From the NCBI RefSeq assembly GCF_002865645.1, contig NW_020194693.1, forward strand, positions 62,001 to 126,000: a stretch of DNA of 64,000 nt, in the 5' to 3' direction. The position numbers and the translations under genes were made by a program. The stretch comes from Hyaloscypha bicolor E. Taxonomy: Eukaryota; Ascomycota; Leotiomycetes; Helotiales; Hyaloscyphaceae. Positions 1 to 12,268 of the stretch are shown piece by piece; position 1 is the first letter of the stretch; every line of letters starts with the position of its first letter. The notes below the pieces were generated by a model. It saw only the letters and a program-made list of their open reading frames with translations. It made no database searches and was not told where the DNA came from.

Positions 1-1165
1 CTCTTCCAACTCTGCTCCTCTTGGAGGGAACAGGCGCTGGTAGGGGTTCTCGTTCACAGTCGAGCGACCGACATTGCTCTCTCAGAACCGAACATGGATC
101 CACGAACAACATTCGAATACCGTCGTCCCCGGTGTTGACGAAATTGCATTTCATACAGGTCGTTCAGGCGTTGGTGGTCTCTGAGGTTGGGAGAGGGGGT
201 AGATTGCCTTGATTTGCTCGCTCTTTCCATTTTTCATGCCCTTTTGTAATCTGTTTTTCCTACTGGTCCAAAAATTGCTTGCTTCTGTGGACACGGTAAT
301 AGACATAAGGATGGCAACTGTCTCTCACAACAGTCTGCTGCTCGCACTATAGATTGCTCTCAGCTGGTTTTCCTTGATCTCCGCAACTCACTATGCTTTG
401 CAGTCGGTCTTCACGGCCAACTCCTTGATGGGTGGTGGGTGCTTTCGCTGCGACATACGATTCGATAGACTTGCCGTGTAGCTAGTTACCTAGTTATGAT
501 AGATGATAAATTCGAGACACCTCGAGAATCCTTGTGCGCATCTTTATCAGTCCATTTCTTCAATTCCAACGAACAGTCTTCCGGTCTCGTACTTTGCCTT
601 TTAATTCATTTGCCTACACAAACCCTACTCGTCAATCATTCCCTCGCATCTGCCATCACCGCTCCACGGCTTACTTCTGATCTTCACGTCAATATAAATA
701 CAATCACATCTTCATATTCGAGAGACTTAAAATTACGTAGCATACATTAAGTACAACAGTGTAGAAGGGAACGTCGACATCCATCTTTGGAGCTGACGGG
801 ACAAATGTGCAGCTATTAGACGGCTGTCGGTTGCTCGTTTTCTTAAGGTATCATGTACTGAACGGCAAATACGTTTCATCGTTCCCCCCCCCCAACGCTA
901 CCTTGCGATAGCCTGTGATATTTCGACGCATCTTCCGCCAAAATGAAGTCCAACAATCCTCAGAAACAAGCCAACGTGTCTGTTTGAGGCACTCAAAGAA
1001 GATGCTGATGATGTGCGATGCAGTGCCAGATTCTGAAGCGTACTGTACAAACAGCGAAGAAAAAAACTGATTGAAAAGCCGGAAGTAAAGTCATGTACAA
1101 CGTGTCGGGAAAGTATGTGCAATGCTGATCTGGAGAGAGGGCTGTCAGCAGAGTCGTCGGAATAC
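1..1165. other. No gene recognised
   Basis: Both strands hold only short open frames with no recognisable domain, signal peptide or splice-joined continuation. A C9 run lies near 886-894. The stretch lies downstream of the minus-strand membrane-protein gene, so its right end probably holds that gene's 3' untranslated region. Confidence 0.5.
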
Positions 1166-1798
1166 CTATGACCATTGGGATTTCTCCTTTAAGCCACCAA
1201 TGCGCTCGATATCGATTGAGTGGAATCGGGCCCCGCTTTCCTTTTCATATGCCGGTAATTGCTCATCTTTCAATGGCTCCAGGCCGACGCCTGTCTCGCC
1301 AACACGGACAACCACCACCCGGCCGCTTTTTCGTCGTCCAGACTCGTCCTGCTCATCGGGGAAAGTGATCCGGATCTCAGGGACGCTGTCCGGGGAGAGT
1401 GGTGGAGAGGATGGGCTGCTGAGAATAGAGGACTTCTCGTCGTAGACGTAGATGCTCGAGCCGTGTCCATAGGGGCTTGCAGTGATTGTCAGACGGCGGT
1501 GGTTCGAGATGGGCTTGCTATCGCTGTGCATAGGAAGTTGTTGTCTGGATATGGCTCTGTTTCTGCGAATCTTGCGCACGGTGTAAAGAGCTCCGACCAG
1601 GAGAAGAGAAACGAAGATCAGGACCATGAGGGCAATGAGGAGGTCAATCACGGTCGTTGACATGGCGGTGGATGATTCCTCGCGAGTACGGAGTGCGGCG
1701 CTGCCTCTTGCCATGATACTGGATAGGGAGCTCATACTCAGTGTGCAAAGTGCTGTTGTATGTAGTACGAGGAGAGTCCGGAAATGCTCGCAGCTCAT
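1166..1798 (-). CDS. Hypothetical single-pass membrane protein
   Basis: This is a single-exon frame of up to 210 residues. It has one strong hydrophobic helix (about residues 50-74) followed directly by the basic stretch RKIRRNR, which looks like a stop-transfer signal with the C terminus in the cytosol. The rest is a Ser/Pro-rich tail with a C-terminal LPAYEKE motif, a short PxY-type motif often seen in tails of small fungal plasma-membrane proteins. The start is uncertain: Met22 (1735) or Met29 (1714) would remove a weakly hydrophobic N-terminal segment and leave a short extracellular head. I recognise no named family and propose no function. It lies alone, with several kb without genes on its upstream side. 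That the frame is a real gene is inferred from its composition and membrane topology. Confidence 0.6.
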   Translation of the reverse strand: MSCEHFRTLLVLHTTALCTLSMSSLSSIMARGSAALRTREESSTAMSTTVIDLLIALMVLIFVSLLLVGALYTVRKIRRNRAISRQQLPMHSDSKPISNHRRLTITASPYGHGSSIYVYDEKSSILSSPSSPPLSPDSVPEIRITFPDEQDESGRRKSGRVVVVRVGETGVGLEPLKDEQLPAYEKESGARFHSIDIERIGGLKEKSQWS

Positions 1799-4700
1799 GG
1801 ATCACAGGAGAGTGATCGGTGGGCAGGACTCTATTGGACCCAGACGAGTACCGAGGCTATCACTGCAGAAGAATTATTAGCTATTGTATACACACTCGCA
1901 CATTGAATCGAGAAAGCGATATCGATTTATCGCAGCACCGGCCAGATTGGAGAATGCACTCACGCAAGGAAGACAGAGCGACAGCGGCAGCGAGCGGCAA
2001 CAGATTCAGCGCGGGAGTCGGGGGAAATTTCCGAAAGAATGGACGGGATCGGGCTTGAAGGAGTGAAGCCGATACCTGAAATGAGCGTGGGTCCCGAAGG
2101 AAGGAAGGAAGGAGAAAGAGTGAAGGCTGGCTCTCGTGAAGATGAAGCAAGGACGACGAAGGTGTGAAGGAGGACGGCGACGAGGTCAAGGTTCGACGGG
2201 TCGGGGTCAAGCACCCAGGGGCTCAGCGCAGTGCGCACACCCGTCTACGTAAACGCTGGCCAACGTTGTCTTCATTTCAATTCCTGGCCAATCATCGACT
2301 GTGCGGTGGGGCGGCTGTGCTTTTCTTGGCTGCCAACGCTAATGGCGCCAACCATGCTTGGCTTAGTTACTCGTCAGCACAGACCACCAGCCGGAGATGG
2401 TGATTGGTGGGTTTGCGCTGCACTCTTTGCTGTGGGTGGGTTCCCTGTGAGCCTCACTTCATTCTTCACTCCTCACTCCTCACTCCTCACTCCTCTCGAA
2501 TCCCGGAATCACTCGCAGCTGGAAGGAGGATGAATGGATGGATGGGGGAGGTTGGGGACATTGGTGCTCAGAGTTTCTCAGGCCCCGCAAAACGCCCAAA
2601 CTCCGCAGAACATCAAAACCGTCCAAACATTGTTTTTTGCACCTCAGCACTGGAAATAGATTCTGCTGCGGCTCCGCTCAGGGCGTTCGTCCGAAGAAAC
2701 CTTTCTCCGCATGAATTTGAGGCTGCTCACCGTGTCGCGAACCTGGGGCTCTTTGGAACACAAACGCATTGATGTGGCGCACCTTCGAAGCTTGGGATCT
2801 GCTTCAGATGCTTCTTTCTGACGAAATCTATCTTGATGCCGTGATGCTGCCGCCTTTCCGAGCGATAGGGACGACAACCATCCATGAACATTGGCGATTG
2901 GGGCACTATAGAAATTGGGTGTTGAAGTTCTGCCTGTCGCACTACAGCCAATTGACGGACCTAAAGAGGCCTTTTTGCGGTCTCACGCCTCATTTCTTTT
3001 TACTGCTCTCTTGAACAGTGGCGGAAAAGCCTTGACTGGGAGTCTCCATGTTCTAGAAGGCGGCCCTTCTGATCTTGTGTGATGTGATCACCCTATTCCT
3101 TGTTCCCCGCAACGTTCTCCAACGTTCTCTATCCAATCAGCGCCAGCATCGAGGTCTGCAAGCCTCTCCTTTGCACTTTCCGAAATGTGACAGATCTCGA
3201 GTGACATGAATTACGGGACAGAACTTTTCATCAAAAGAAACGTCTTATTCACGACTTCTCGCGGAGATAAAAGCAAGTGCTTTAAGTCTCGAGCACTGTG
3301 ACAATGAGAAGGCTTTACAAGAGACTAGGCTTCCCGTAGATGAAGTATCTCGAGGTTAACCTTTAGTTTATCTCCGCCTCTCCTGACATTCTAGGAGCAT
3401 TTCGGAGGGGGGAGGGGGTTCCAATCATTTCAAAATCACATGGTTGCCTTACTTACATACATATCGCAGATGGATCAACCGGAGCACGAAGCACATGTGT
3501 AACCTCACTAGGCAACACCTCAAGATATCTGGATTCTCTCGCCTCATAACGACGTCTTCATTGATCAGCGCTTTTGTAAGACAAACAGCGGTGAAGGGAG
3601 AAGCGTGTTCGGAGAAGACCCACCTGCACTGCAATGTAATGCCTGGTTGGGACAGGTTTGCTGTCAGTTGTCAGATTTTGTTGAAGCCCCTATGGCTTTC
3701 GTCACCAACAGTGCTGCTAGGCAGGGGTGGCCTGATTGCCGTAGATAGTCTTTGGCTTTCTCGCGGCTCAAGCGCGCTGTCAACGGTTGTGCAGGATATA
3801 AAAGCATCGATCCGATGAGATGTGGTATTGTTCAACACAGCAGCCGTGATTTTGTCCGTGCAAGAGGCGCGGTGTGGAACAAGGTGTGAAGCTTGGGAGT
3901 ACCAGATCCATATGGAAGAGGGATGTCTCGTGGGGCGTGATCGAGAGCCTCGGTGTCGAGATATGCAGGAAGGCGAGGGACTACCCAGTCGTCCAATTGA
4001 TTCTCTTGTCTGATACTTATCTTCACGAGCTTATCCCTCGTTAAACCACATGTGACGACTGTCACCGAGAGACTCCCAAAGAGTCGGGCGGAATTGCAGG
4101 CTGGACAGGGAAACAGCATTGGCGGAAAAGCTCACCACTGACGCCACCAGAGAAAAGCCTCAATCATTGTGAAGATGAGTGGTTGTCAGGAGAAGACTGC
4201 CACTATACGTCGTTAAGAGTGCTGTCATGCGAAATGCTGGCTTCCGCGGACATGGCCTGGAGCAGCAGTAGCGTGTATGGGTTGGTCGATAACTGCTGAT
4301 CTCCCTTTCCACAGAATCTGGTTGGAGAAGGTCAAAAACATCGATCATAGCGAGATCTGATCCGAGATGAAGGCTTTGTAACCATGTGATTTGCTTCTTT
4401 GCAGGCGGTGGCCAGGTGCTTTTGGAGAGCGCAGGGAAGGGACGTTGACCATACAGGCAGTCAATCAGTCAGTCAGTCAGTCCATCGAGGTCCGAGCTGC
4501 ATTTCATTCTGATAGCACTGGGCGATCCTGCGCAGAAGATGTCTACGACGATGGCGTCTCTGGGACGTGTTCCCTAGATGAAACAGTTCCTGGTGTTCGG
4601 GCAGACGAGAGGAGCCAAAGGGTCATTCAGGGCAGGGCAGGGCAGGGCAGCAGAATGGGTCTGTTTCGAGCTTGCTCGATGGGATGTGCGACTGACTGCA

Positions 4701-5205
4701 ACTTGCGCGCAATTAAGGATGAGGAGGGACACCGAGCGAGCGAAGGTTGAGTTGAGCGTGCACCGCAGGTTATCGGAATTAACTGGTCGATTGAATTCCA
4801 GGTCGAAGGGACACTATTACACTATTATAATTGCATCGCATTCCAGAAGGAAGGAAGGGATGGCAGGTGACTCAATGGCATAAACAAATAGGGGGGGAGA
4901 GAGAGGGGGAGGGAGAGAGAGAGCTAGATAGATAGACAGATAGATAATGCGACGTCATGGTTGGGCTCGGGCTCGCTCACGACGGCGATGAGAGGAGAAG
5001 AGGGTGGTGGGTGGGGGAAGAAGGGAGGTGAAGGGGGCAAAGGGGGCAAAGGGGGGCATTCTGGAGCATCTATCTGGTTTTTGGAATAAGGCTGAGGCTT
5101 CAGGGGCATCTCAAGGTTTGGTTTTGGTCTGTGCTTCGCTTTGCTTCCGGAGTCTCTTTGACAGGCGGGTTAAAGTATTTTAGTTACCGTTAGTTGAATG
5201 CGGCA
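1799..5205. other. Gene-poor intergenic region
   Basis: No supported gene. Short open frames on both strands lack domains and plausible splice continuations. Short tandem motifs are present: a repeated CACTCCT-type run near 2466-2495, CAGT repeats near 4463-4482, GGGCA repeats near 4628-4650 and GA-rich sequence near 4890-4925. Part of it is presumably the promoter of the minus-strand membrane protein gene on its left. Confidence 0.45.
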
Positions 5206-5241
5206 GCTTGGGCTTGGGCTTGGGCTTGGGCTTGGGCTTGG
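5206..5241 (+). repeat. Six tandem copies of GCTTGG
   Basis: A perfect hexanucleotide array of six units. It lies about 1.6 kb upstream of the puf3 start codon and opens a run of short-period repeats on this side of that gene. Confidence 0.9.
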
Positions 5242-5324
5242 ACGGGGAGGACTGGGACTTCGGGTTAGCAGCGGAGTGGCTCAGTGGTACGCGAGCCTCA
5301 ACCCTTCCCCGGGCCTGAACAATA

Positions 5325-5370
5325 ATGGCTGCCCCTGTTACTGCTGCGTCCGCGAAGTCGCCCTACGGAG
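5325..5370 (+). other. Possible 15-codon mini-exon or upstream ORF
   Basis: An ATG opens 15 codons (MAAPVTAASAKSPYG) that run directly into a consensus donor, GTAAGT, at 5371. The small alanine-rich peptide has ordinary codon composition. It could be the first exon of an alternative puf3 transcript, an upstream ORF in a spliced leader, or chance. I could not identify a matching acceptor with confidence. Confidence 0.25.
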
Positions 5371-5439
5371 GTAAGTAGGGAGGGTAAGTGACGAGAGGGA
5401 GGAGAGATGAAAAAGGGCGGAGCAGCAGGCCAGCCAAAG

Positions 5440-5585
5440 CTAGCATAGCACGGCACGGCACGGCCTGGCCTGGCCTGGCATAGCATAGCATAGAATAGCA
5501 TAGCAAAGCATAGCATAGCATACCGGAGAGTCTACTAGTACTGCGCTGTACTGCACCGCACTGTACTGTACTGGACTGTACTGTA
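5440..5585 (+). repeat. Composite period-5 tandem array
   Basis: Two adjacent arrays share a 5-bp period but have different monomers. From about 5440 to 5522 the units drift AGCAT, GGCAC, GGCCT and back to AGCAT. From about 5536 to 5585 the units are ACTGT/ACTGC-like. Blocks of identical monomers lie next to each other, as expected from replication slippage with local homogenisation. A looser CAGAC-type array follows at about 5710-5830. Confidence 0.8.
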
Positions 5586-6797
5586 GGGTCCTGTAACTGC
5601 ACGAGGTCGCGCATCCCCTGAGTGCTTCCTGATGTAAGATCGTCGCCCAATCAACCCTCGTCCAGGGGCATTTCAGTTGGCTGGACCCCTGCTTCGCATC
5701 GCCGCCAGGCAGACCAGACCAGACCACCACCAGACCCATACCAACCCAGCCCAAACCACGCCAGACTAAAAAGGGGAGACTCCAGAGAGACCCAGGCACA
5801 CAGACCAGACAGACCAGACAGACAGGCACAGAGAGTGTGTGTGAGAGAGAGAGAGGTCAGAAAACACACTACGAAATATTTCAAGCTTTCAAGCCACAGC
5901 CTTCGCTTTCCTTGAAGTCTCTCCCTTCCCACAATCCCCACACACCACCCCCTTCATACTCACGAACGTCGACACCCTCACCCTCACCCTCCTCACCCTC
6001 ACCACTCCCTCGCCCTCGCCCTCGCCCGGCTCCCTTCCTGCCAAAGTGAACAGCCACCCAGCGAGCGAGCGAGCGAGCGTGCTTGTGGAACCAACAACCC
6101 CCCCTCCCCTCTCCCTCTCCCTCTCTGGGGAATTCTACGCTCCCCGATCGAGCTTCGACCCGCAACTGCGTTCCTGGCTCTCGCACCCTTACTTCGCCCC
6201 TCCTAAAGCCTCCCCGGATGTGGTAGAACGACTCGAACCAGCACCAAGACAGGACAGACTGAACAGAGACAACGCACAAAGGGCACGCAAATTACCGCCA
6301 AATCCTTCGGTGGTCTGTCTGGCTCTGCGCGCGGTGTGCGGGTGCCTGCCTCTCTCCAGAAACGCGCCGACTTGGGGTACAAACGAAGGGCTGGTCGCGC
6401 GACATACTCCTTGCCCTACCTGGAGCCTTCAACTACCTCCTCCTCGCCCGCCCTCGATGCTCGACTTCTCTTGAACCACTCCCTCTACCTCTTCTTCGAC
6501 CCCGCCTTCCTTGTAAATGAGCTTTCACCATACCCATAGTCCATCCGTTACATACTGCGACGACCTGCCCTGGTGCGTGAGCTTTCAGCTCAGATCAGCC
6601 TTACCGCTCGCACATCCTTGCTGACGTCTGAAAACCACCACACAGTCACATAGATCTCCCTCCTGTCAAATAAACCACCAGAAAGATTATTCTTTGGTCG
6701 CAACAACCGTCCGCCGAACATACGGGCTCTTTCCAAATACTTCCATCCTCGGCCTCGCAGCCTTCACATACGCTCCTAGTTCTGCGCATACCTCTCC
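5586..6797 (+). other. Probable long leader/promoter of puf3
   Basis: The stretch is pyrimidine-rich, especially 5900-6520, with many CCCTCACCCT- and CTCTCC-type runs, as is common in fungal core promoters and leaders. It holds several short open frames on the plus strand (the longest at 6046-6474) that show no domain and are best read as upstream ORFs or chance. No intron or gene could be established. Confidence 0.45.
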
Positions 6798-9700
6798 ATG
6801 TCGTCTGCGACCACCAACAGGCCAGCGGCTGCCATGGCCGGTGCTGTATGTTTGAACAGTTCTAGCTCCTGTTCTGCGCATCTTGCTGACTCCTTCTCCC
6901 AGGGGCGGTCCACCCGGTTCCCAGAGTTTGGTGCTGCCTCCGGGAGGCACAATAGTGACTCCTCTCAGTCTTCAACTCTTGGTCAGACGTTTGGCAATGG
7001 GGGTTCATGGCAAGCCTCGACCGGCATATGGGGCCCGAACACAATTGGTAGCGGATTTCCCAATGTGAAGAGAGATGCTTCACGTTCGCGTCGTAGGTCT
7101 AGCTTGGCTTGGGAGGCTCCCACTACCACTAACATCAAAACAGCGTCAGGCAAAGATGATTTCCTCGACGGCCCCAGCGGCTCAGGTGCTCTAGCTGCAT
7201 CTTCCGAGGCTGACCCGTGGATTGCACGCACAAACGGGCCGTGGAATCCTCCCGACACGACGTCTCCTACGCTGCAGTCGCACAGTGGAAGCACTTCTCC
7301 TTCTCATACACGAAATAGCATCCCTACGACCACACCACAAACGCTTCTGGAGATCCAAAACCAGTATCAGCAGTCACGACCGGGTATGAACCAGAGCTCA
7401 AGCTTCAGCAGGTCCCAACCGAAGAGCAATCTGGATCCATCCTCCGGTAGCTTTAAGTTTGTGCGGAAACCATCATTTGTGTACAACGACGACAAGGAGA
7501 ATTCGAGCCAGTACGTTTCGAATGCAGAGAATTTTGATTTGGACGTCTCATCGAGGTATCTGCCCATCGGTAGCACTGCGTCAAGAGATGGCAGTATGCC
7601 ACCCTCGAGAGCATCAGACTCTGGTGGTCTCAATGGGGGGAGTGTATCGTTTGGTAATGGTAATCAGCCTTTCGGCTCTCTTGGTCACCACACGCCAAAC
7701 AGCTCGATCCACTCCCAACGCCCTTCATTCTCCGGGCCCTCAACTTCGTTCCCCTCGCAAGGAAATGGCTCGAGGTATGACCCAGAAGCCGAGTTAAGCG
7801 AAAAGTTCGGAGCATTCAGCCTTGGGCGTGAGGCTGAGCAGTCCGGCGTGTCTCATCTTAACAATATCCCCAGCACGTCATACTCTCCAAATCATCCCAG
7901 CTTTTCCCAGCAAAGCTATCCTTCAGGAAGCGCTTCTGGAATGTGGGGGGATGGTTCTAAGGTCCTCAACAACTTTGAGCCTTATTCCAATCAACCCTTT
8001 GCCGACCAAGTATACTTCAACAAGCCTGCTCCTCGATTCACTGAGAGAGGCACTGTCTCACCAGCAGGTAGTGACTACCGCCGAGGCATTAACAGCCCCA
8101 AGTACTATCCCGCTGCTGGGACCCCCCCCTCTGGATCCGACCAAATATATAGGCCAAGCTCAAGAGGTCCACGAGTCCCACAAGGGCCTTCTGAATTGGA
8201 CAGGAGATTGCAAAATATACATTATGCGCAGCAAGCCCAGGCATATATGTATGGCACCCAATTCCACGGCCAATATCCTGCACATGCCTACGATTACCCT
8301 GCCCACCAGAATTACAGACCGGCCAATGTTCCATACGGCTACCCAATGCCAATGCCCCCTTATCCTCCAACTCAAATTATTCCCACTCGACCAGCGAAGG
8401 ATCAGGATGTTGGTGTCGGTGTTCGAAGCGTACTTCTAGAAGAGTTCCGCTCAAACTCAAAGTCAAACAAGCGTTATGAGCTGAAAGTAAGTTGGATGCG
8501 AGCCATCGGTCTCTCGTTCACTGACTCACCGTACAGGACATCTACAATCATGTGGTTGAGTTTAGTGGGGACCAACACGGATCACGCTTCATCCAGCAGA
8601 AGCTGGAAACCGCCAATAGTGACGAGAAAGAGCAATTGTTCCGCGAGATTCAACCCAACGCCCTGCAGTTGATGACTGATGTTTTCGGCAACTACGTCAT
8701 TCAAAAGTTGTTCGAACATGGAAATCAAGTCCAGAAACGAGTACTGGCTGAACAGATGAAGAACCATGTTATGGAGCTGTCAATGCAGATGTACGGATGT
8801 AGGGTTGTTCAAAAGGTCAGCCGTCCATCTACCAGTACCATTTCTATCGCTAACAAGTACCATCAGGCTCTAGAGCATGTCCTCGCTGATCAGCAAGCGG
8901 AATTAGTCGAAGAGCTCCAGGTTGATGTTTTGAAGTGTGTCAAGGACCAGAACGGCAATCACGTCGTGCAGAAAGCTATCGAGCGTGTGCCAACCGAACA
9001 CATTCAGTTCGTCATCGAGGCTTTCAAAGGCCAAGTCAACATTCTCGCCACGCATCCTTACGGATGTCGGGTCATTCAAAGAATCTTGGAATATTGCAAG
9101 CCCCATGATCAAGTGGCGGTGTTAGAGGAGCTACACCAATGTGCGTCGATGCTTATCACAGATCAATATGGCAACTATGTCACGCAGCATGTCATCCAGC
9201 ACGGAAAGCCAGAAGATCGGGCCAAGATCATCAAGATCATCACAGGCCAGCTTCTGACCTTGTCAAAGCACAAATTTGCATCGAATGTGGTGGAGAAGAG
9301 TATCCAATTCGGCACTGACGAACAGAGAAAAGCTATCGTGGCCCAATTGACGGCAATTCACAGTGATGGCACAAGTCCTCTGCAGCTAATGATGAAGGAC
9401 CAATATGGCAATTATGTTATTCGTATGTTATCCACAGTCCATCTGTCTACAGAGTCTAATCATTTTGAAGAAAAACTCCTTGCACAATTAAAGGGTGCTG
9501 AGCGTGACGCTTTTGTCGAGGATATGAAGCCGCAGCTCCTCCAACTCAAGAAATACAACTACGGCAAGCAAATCGCCGCCATCGAGAAGCTAATCTTCAC
9601 TGGCCCACAACCTTACATCACACCCTCTTCCCTGGGCACGCCCATCTCTCAAACAATGCCCATTGAGATCAACTCGAATGCCCCGACTCCAATGCTCACC

Positions 9701-9844
9701 AACGGGCAAAACAGTCCGCAGAGCAGCAGTCTACCAAGTACAAATGTCAGCACCATCGAAGACCCAACTGACGGCCCGATCTCAGGCAAACACACGGGGC
9801 ACAATGAAAAGCCCTGCCCCGAAGTGATCATCAATGGCGTTTGA
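6798..9844 (+). CDS. puf3: Pumilio-family mRNA-binding protein (Puf3 class)
   Basis: The model joins 6798-6845, 6903-8486, 8537-8815, 8867-9422 and 9471-9844, giving 946 residues. A long Ser/Asn/Pro/Gln-rich N-terminal half precedes a Pumilio homology domain at about residues 523-865. Eight repeats are visible. Their base-contacting triplets are S/R/Q, N/Y/Q, C/R/Q, N/H/Q, C/R/Q, N/Y/Q, S/N/E and N/Y/Q, the code expected for UGUAUAUA-type 3'UTR sites. In yeast this class binds mRNAs of nucleus-encoded mitochondrial proteins and promotes their decay or localised translation. Four introns were inferred because the repeats only read through when they are removed, for example [10 protein letters not shown] across 9423-9470. 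Three of the four (57, 51 and 48 nt) are multiples of three without a stop, so an unspliced reading frame hides them. A short low-complexity tail follows the last repeat. It is convergent with con7. Confidence 0.93.
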
Positions 9845-12268
9845 ATTTGGGTTCAAAACTTTCCTCGACTCAACACTTGAACGAAAAATCATCAAATCAT
9901 GGCAGGCGCGTTGGTCGGTCTTGGATGGGGTGGGACGGCTATCAAAAGTGACTTTTTTCTATTAATGGTTTCTCTGGTCTGCGAGACTTCTTAAATTCAT
10001 GTTTACGGGGTTTGGCTGTTTTCCGGTGTTCTTCGATTTGCCGACTCTTGCTGCAAAGCAGATGGATTGTATGGATGACTGGGTCCGGAATACGGATATG
10101 ATTCGTTACGAGTATTAGGTATGTTACGATGATTGAATGGGTTCATATTACATCACAGTGTGTGCATGGGCTGGGACGACAGAAAGAGACAGCTCTCTGT
10201 TCGCCATTGGTTTGGTTCTTGTGGTGTCTTTTCTATGTTGTTCTTGTTGTTTGCTCGACTCGGGAGAGGAGAGTACTTAATACGCTTGCGTGCGTCTGTG
10301 GAGTATTATGGTGTTTCTTCGCGTGGACAGGGAAAAACATGGGGGAATGGGCAAGTAAAGAAGGAAACCAGGATACAACAGCATGGAGAAGAACTTATAG
10401 ATGTGTGTTTTATGGATATGGCAGACAGAAGTAATTGTCGCTGAATAAAATGCATTGAGATCTTCAAACCTTCTTGTTTCGTTGACTTGAAATGGGCCTA
10501 AAGTTCAGTGAAGGGTTCTCGAGTTAACAGATCATGTCTGTAATTTGGTGAGAACAGATGACCAGAAGCGAGTTCCCTTCCTCCCGCCCCCCTTTCCCCC
10601 TTTTCCTTTTTTTAAATAAAAAAGACAAATGCCGAGCTGACTCGATCTGGGTGAAGGGGGGATTGATACAGAGTAAGAACCAGAGAGACCTTACCGGGGC
10701 AGCAAGGGTTGGATGAGGATTGGATTCCAGTTGCGGGAGATTGAAGATCTGGGGGTTATGCTTCATGAATGAATGGCGGCGTGGTCGGGACGAGGGGTTT
10801 ACATTAAACTCAAGATGAATGGAATCTGAGGGACTACACCGACACTTTCGGCATGAAATTGCTTACACCACGTTATGTCTTTACATGAAAGATCTGCTTC
10901 CATTCTCGGCTAAAAGCCTTTACCAAATCCTAACGCTTCCCTGAGTTGTTCATATACCCTACGACGAACTGTATACTCCAATAGCCGGGAAACCTAAATA
11001 AGATAAGCAAGCTAACTTCGAGTAAAAGATAGCGTCATTACTCTGCAACCTGCTGAACACGAGGGACAAAGGATTCAGAAGCTCTTCCCAAACGTACTGA
11101 ACCCCTAAACCGCAGTATAAGTCCCGATAACCCATATATCGGCCCTTCTCCTTTTATCCCTTTAGAGAGTCACCGTTCTAACGTCGAGGCTAACGTCTGG
11201 CTTTTAGCTCAAAATCCGGCCCCTACTTGGGAGGTAACGACAAGGCTATGCTGGGACGGGCCGCACTGGTTTGTTTCTTAGGCCGCGATAAAAGTATTAA
11301 GGGGCCCCGCCAGCTCCGGACCAGCTAGTTCAAGGAAGTCTCGAATAGTGATGGCTTAAGACACCGGCGTCGAAAGTTCGAATGACTCGCTTGCACATCC
11401 GAATGGCTGCCCGATTACTCGTTCCTCGAGAACGAGTAAACTATTAAAGCAATTTAATCGAAGTGGAACGATCTAGTTTGTAATACTCGTAGAGACCAAG
11501 GAGATTCATAGCAGCCGCTAGAGAGCCGTGGCTTGACAAACGGGTTTCTCGGAACTCCAACACGCACATACACAACCCACTTCCACGATGCGAAATAATT
11601 AATTTCAGGTGTTTTGATTATTCTCTCTGGTACACGGGCCTTGTAGGCAAAGAACGCTAGGCAAGTCTTTGCAATCAATCCACTCCCCCAATGAGCAATA
11701 TTTGGACCCCGTGTATGCAGCCAGATCAAATTGGCAAGAGAAAGGAAATACCATAATGCCGAGAACACACACAATGACATGAAAGAAAACTCGGTGGCCC
11801 AATTTCGATGCTGAATGGAGGGGTTTTGAGAAGCCTAACAGCCCCAAAGTAAATGCAATGCATCCCCTAACCACGCCACGCCAACTCATCAATCATGATG
11901 AGGACAAGGTTGGAAAAGCCCGGACGACGCCCCTGAAAAGCCACGTAATGCAACCAACCACCCCCCCAATTGACCAAAGGAGAGAATGCGGAAAGTTTCA
12001 TCAAGCCATGCAAATCATTTTCGTTGCCGAACCCGATCGAAGGGACGTCGTCTAAGGAACCGAGAAAATCCACGTCAAAGACACCGAATCAAATGCAATC
12101 AGCAACCCATATGATACAAGTGCGCGAGGCTGAGCCAGTCATTAAGGGAGAAGAGTAACCTCTACCGCGTCGGGCCCAGTGTTGATAGTGCTTTTGACGA
12201 TGCTCAATATGCCAATCAACGAGGAAGGGTGCTAAGTCTAATGCTCATACTTCGGTGCAGGGCCACCG
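9845..12268. other. Intergenic region between convergent puf3 and con7
   Basis: It contains the 3' untranslated regions of both genes and no supported coding sequence. From about 10860 to 11460 the composition changes to TA-rich sequence with few open frames on either strand, suggestive of an old, mutated repeat. Near 11355-11395 is a fragment with a weak resemblance to tRNA internal promoter boxes (AGTTCGAAT), without a foldable tRNA around it. Confidence 0.45.

Noticed and set aside
5206..5241. Telomere-like hexamer array
   Set aside because: The unit is TTGGGC-type and not TTAGGG, it has only six copies, and it lies between ordinary genes.
5268..5340. tRNA-like start (GTGGCTCAGTGGTA, resembling an A box)
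   Set aside because: No B box at the right distance and no acceptor-stem or anticodon-arm pairing could be drawn.
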